DNA from: Camillea tinctor
Lineage: Eukaryota; Ascomycota; Sordariomycetes; Xylariales; Xylariaceae
Direction of reading: 5' to 3'
NCBI GenBank assembly: GCA_022578605.1
Contig: MU394086.1
Location: forward strand, 186,001-250,000
DNA: 64,000 nt
Under the pieces are notes generated by a model. It worked only from the letters and a program-made list of their open reading frames with translations, ran no database searches and was not told the DNA's origin. How positions within the stretch are numbered: the first letter of the stretch is position 1; every line of letters begins with the position of its first letter. Positions 63,872 through 64,000 of this stretch are shown piece after piece. Position numbers and translations under genes: made by a program.

Positions 63872-64000
63872 GTATTAGCTTACTCCAAACCCCTATATCC
63901 GATCCGGATTGAACCCACAGATTGCTGCAGGAACTTAATGCGGTTAATAATGAGATATCCACTACGCCTCTAATAATGGAACACACTAAACACCGAACCC
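63872..64000 (-). other. Possible tRNA-derived relic or SINE end
   Basis: On the minus strand a B-box-like GGGTTCAATCC (63906-63916) follows an A-box-like GGCGTAGTGGAT (63957-63968) at a spacing possible for a pol III promoter. The T and acceptor stems do not pair convincingly, so it is not called a tRNA. Confidence 0.25.

Overview
This window is nuclear DNA from a filamentous ascomycete (Pezizomycotina; a Sordariomycete-like genome is likely, but I cannot fix the genus). The evidence is short spliceosomal introns of about 50-140 nt with gtaagt-type donors and ctaac-type branch sites, two Zn(II)2Cys6 transcription factors, a fungal rhodopsin-domain membrane protein, a fungal-type EXO70, and widely spaced genes separated by low-complexity DNA. 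Most genes had to be rebuilt from exons. In every multi-exon model below the exon lengths keep one open frame across all junctions. Layout: 0-7.3 kb holds a divergent pair, MCM3 (minus, running off the left edge) and a 1,242-residue RNA-repair-type fusion protein (2H phosphodiesterase, EEP phosphatase/nuclease, nucleotidyltransferase and MJ1316/DUF504 domains). A 10-N assembly gap between homopolymer runs follows at 7.5 kb. At 13.6-15.0 kb lies a five-exon fumarylacetoacetate-hydrolase-family gene. From 15 to 36.7 kb the DNA is gene-poor, with microsatellites and a few small candidates; the best is a 41-residue cysteine-rich microprotein at 28.05 kb with a TATA box and a long ATG-free leader. 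EXO70 (36.7-38.8 kb, minus) and a class III aminotransferase (40.2-41.8 kb, minus) follow, then an AT-rich gap. A rhodopsin-domain membrane protein (46.6-48.1 kb, plus), a Delta12-type fatty acid desaturase (49.5-51.1 kb, minus) and an unrecognised 352-residue protein (52.9-54.0 kb, minus) come next. The right end has two Zn2Cys6 regulators (56.6-58.5 and 61.1-62.4 kb, plus) on either side of an unrecognised 202-residue gene with a clear TATA box, then a roughly 0.5-kb MITE with 32-bp terminal inverted repeats and TA target duplications, and a possible tRNA-derived relic at the edge. How the genes relate: they do not form an evident biosynthetic cluster, because no polyketide synthase, NRPS, terpene cyclase or P450 was seen. 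MCM3 (replication licensing) and EXO70 (exocytosis) are housekeeping genes. The FAH-family enzyme, aminotransferase, desaturase and membrane protein are ordinary accessory metabolism. The most interesting protein is the RNA-repair fusion, whose four domains would allow end processing, nucleotide addition and terminal cyclic-phosphate recognition within one polypeptide.
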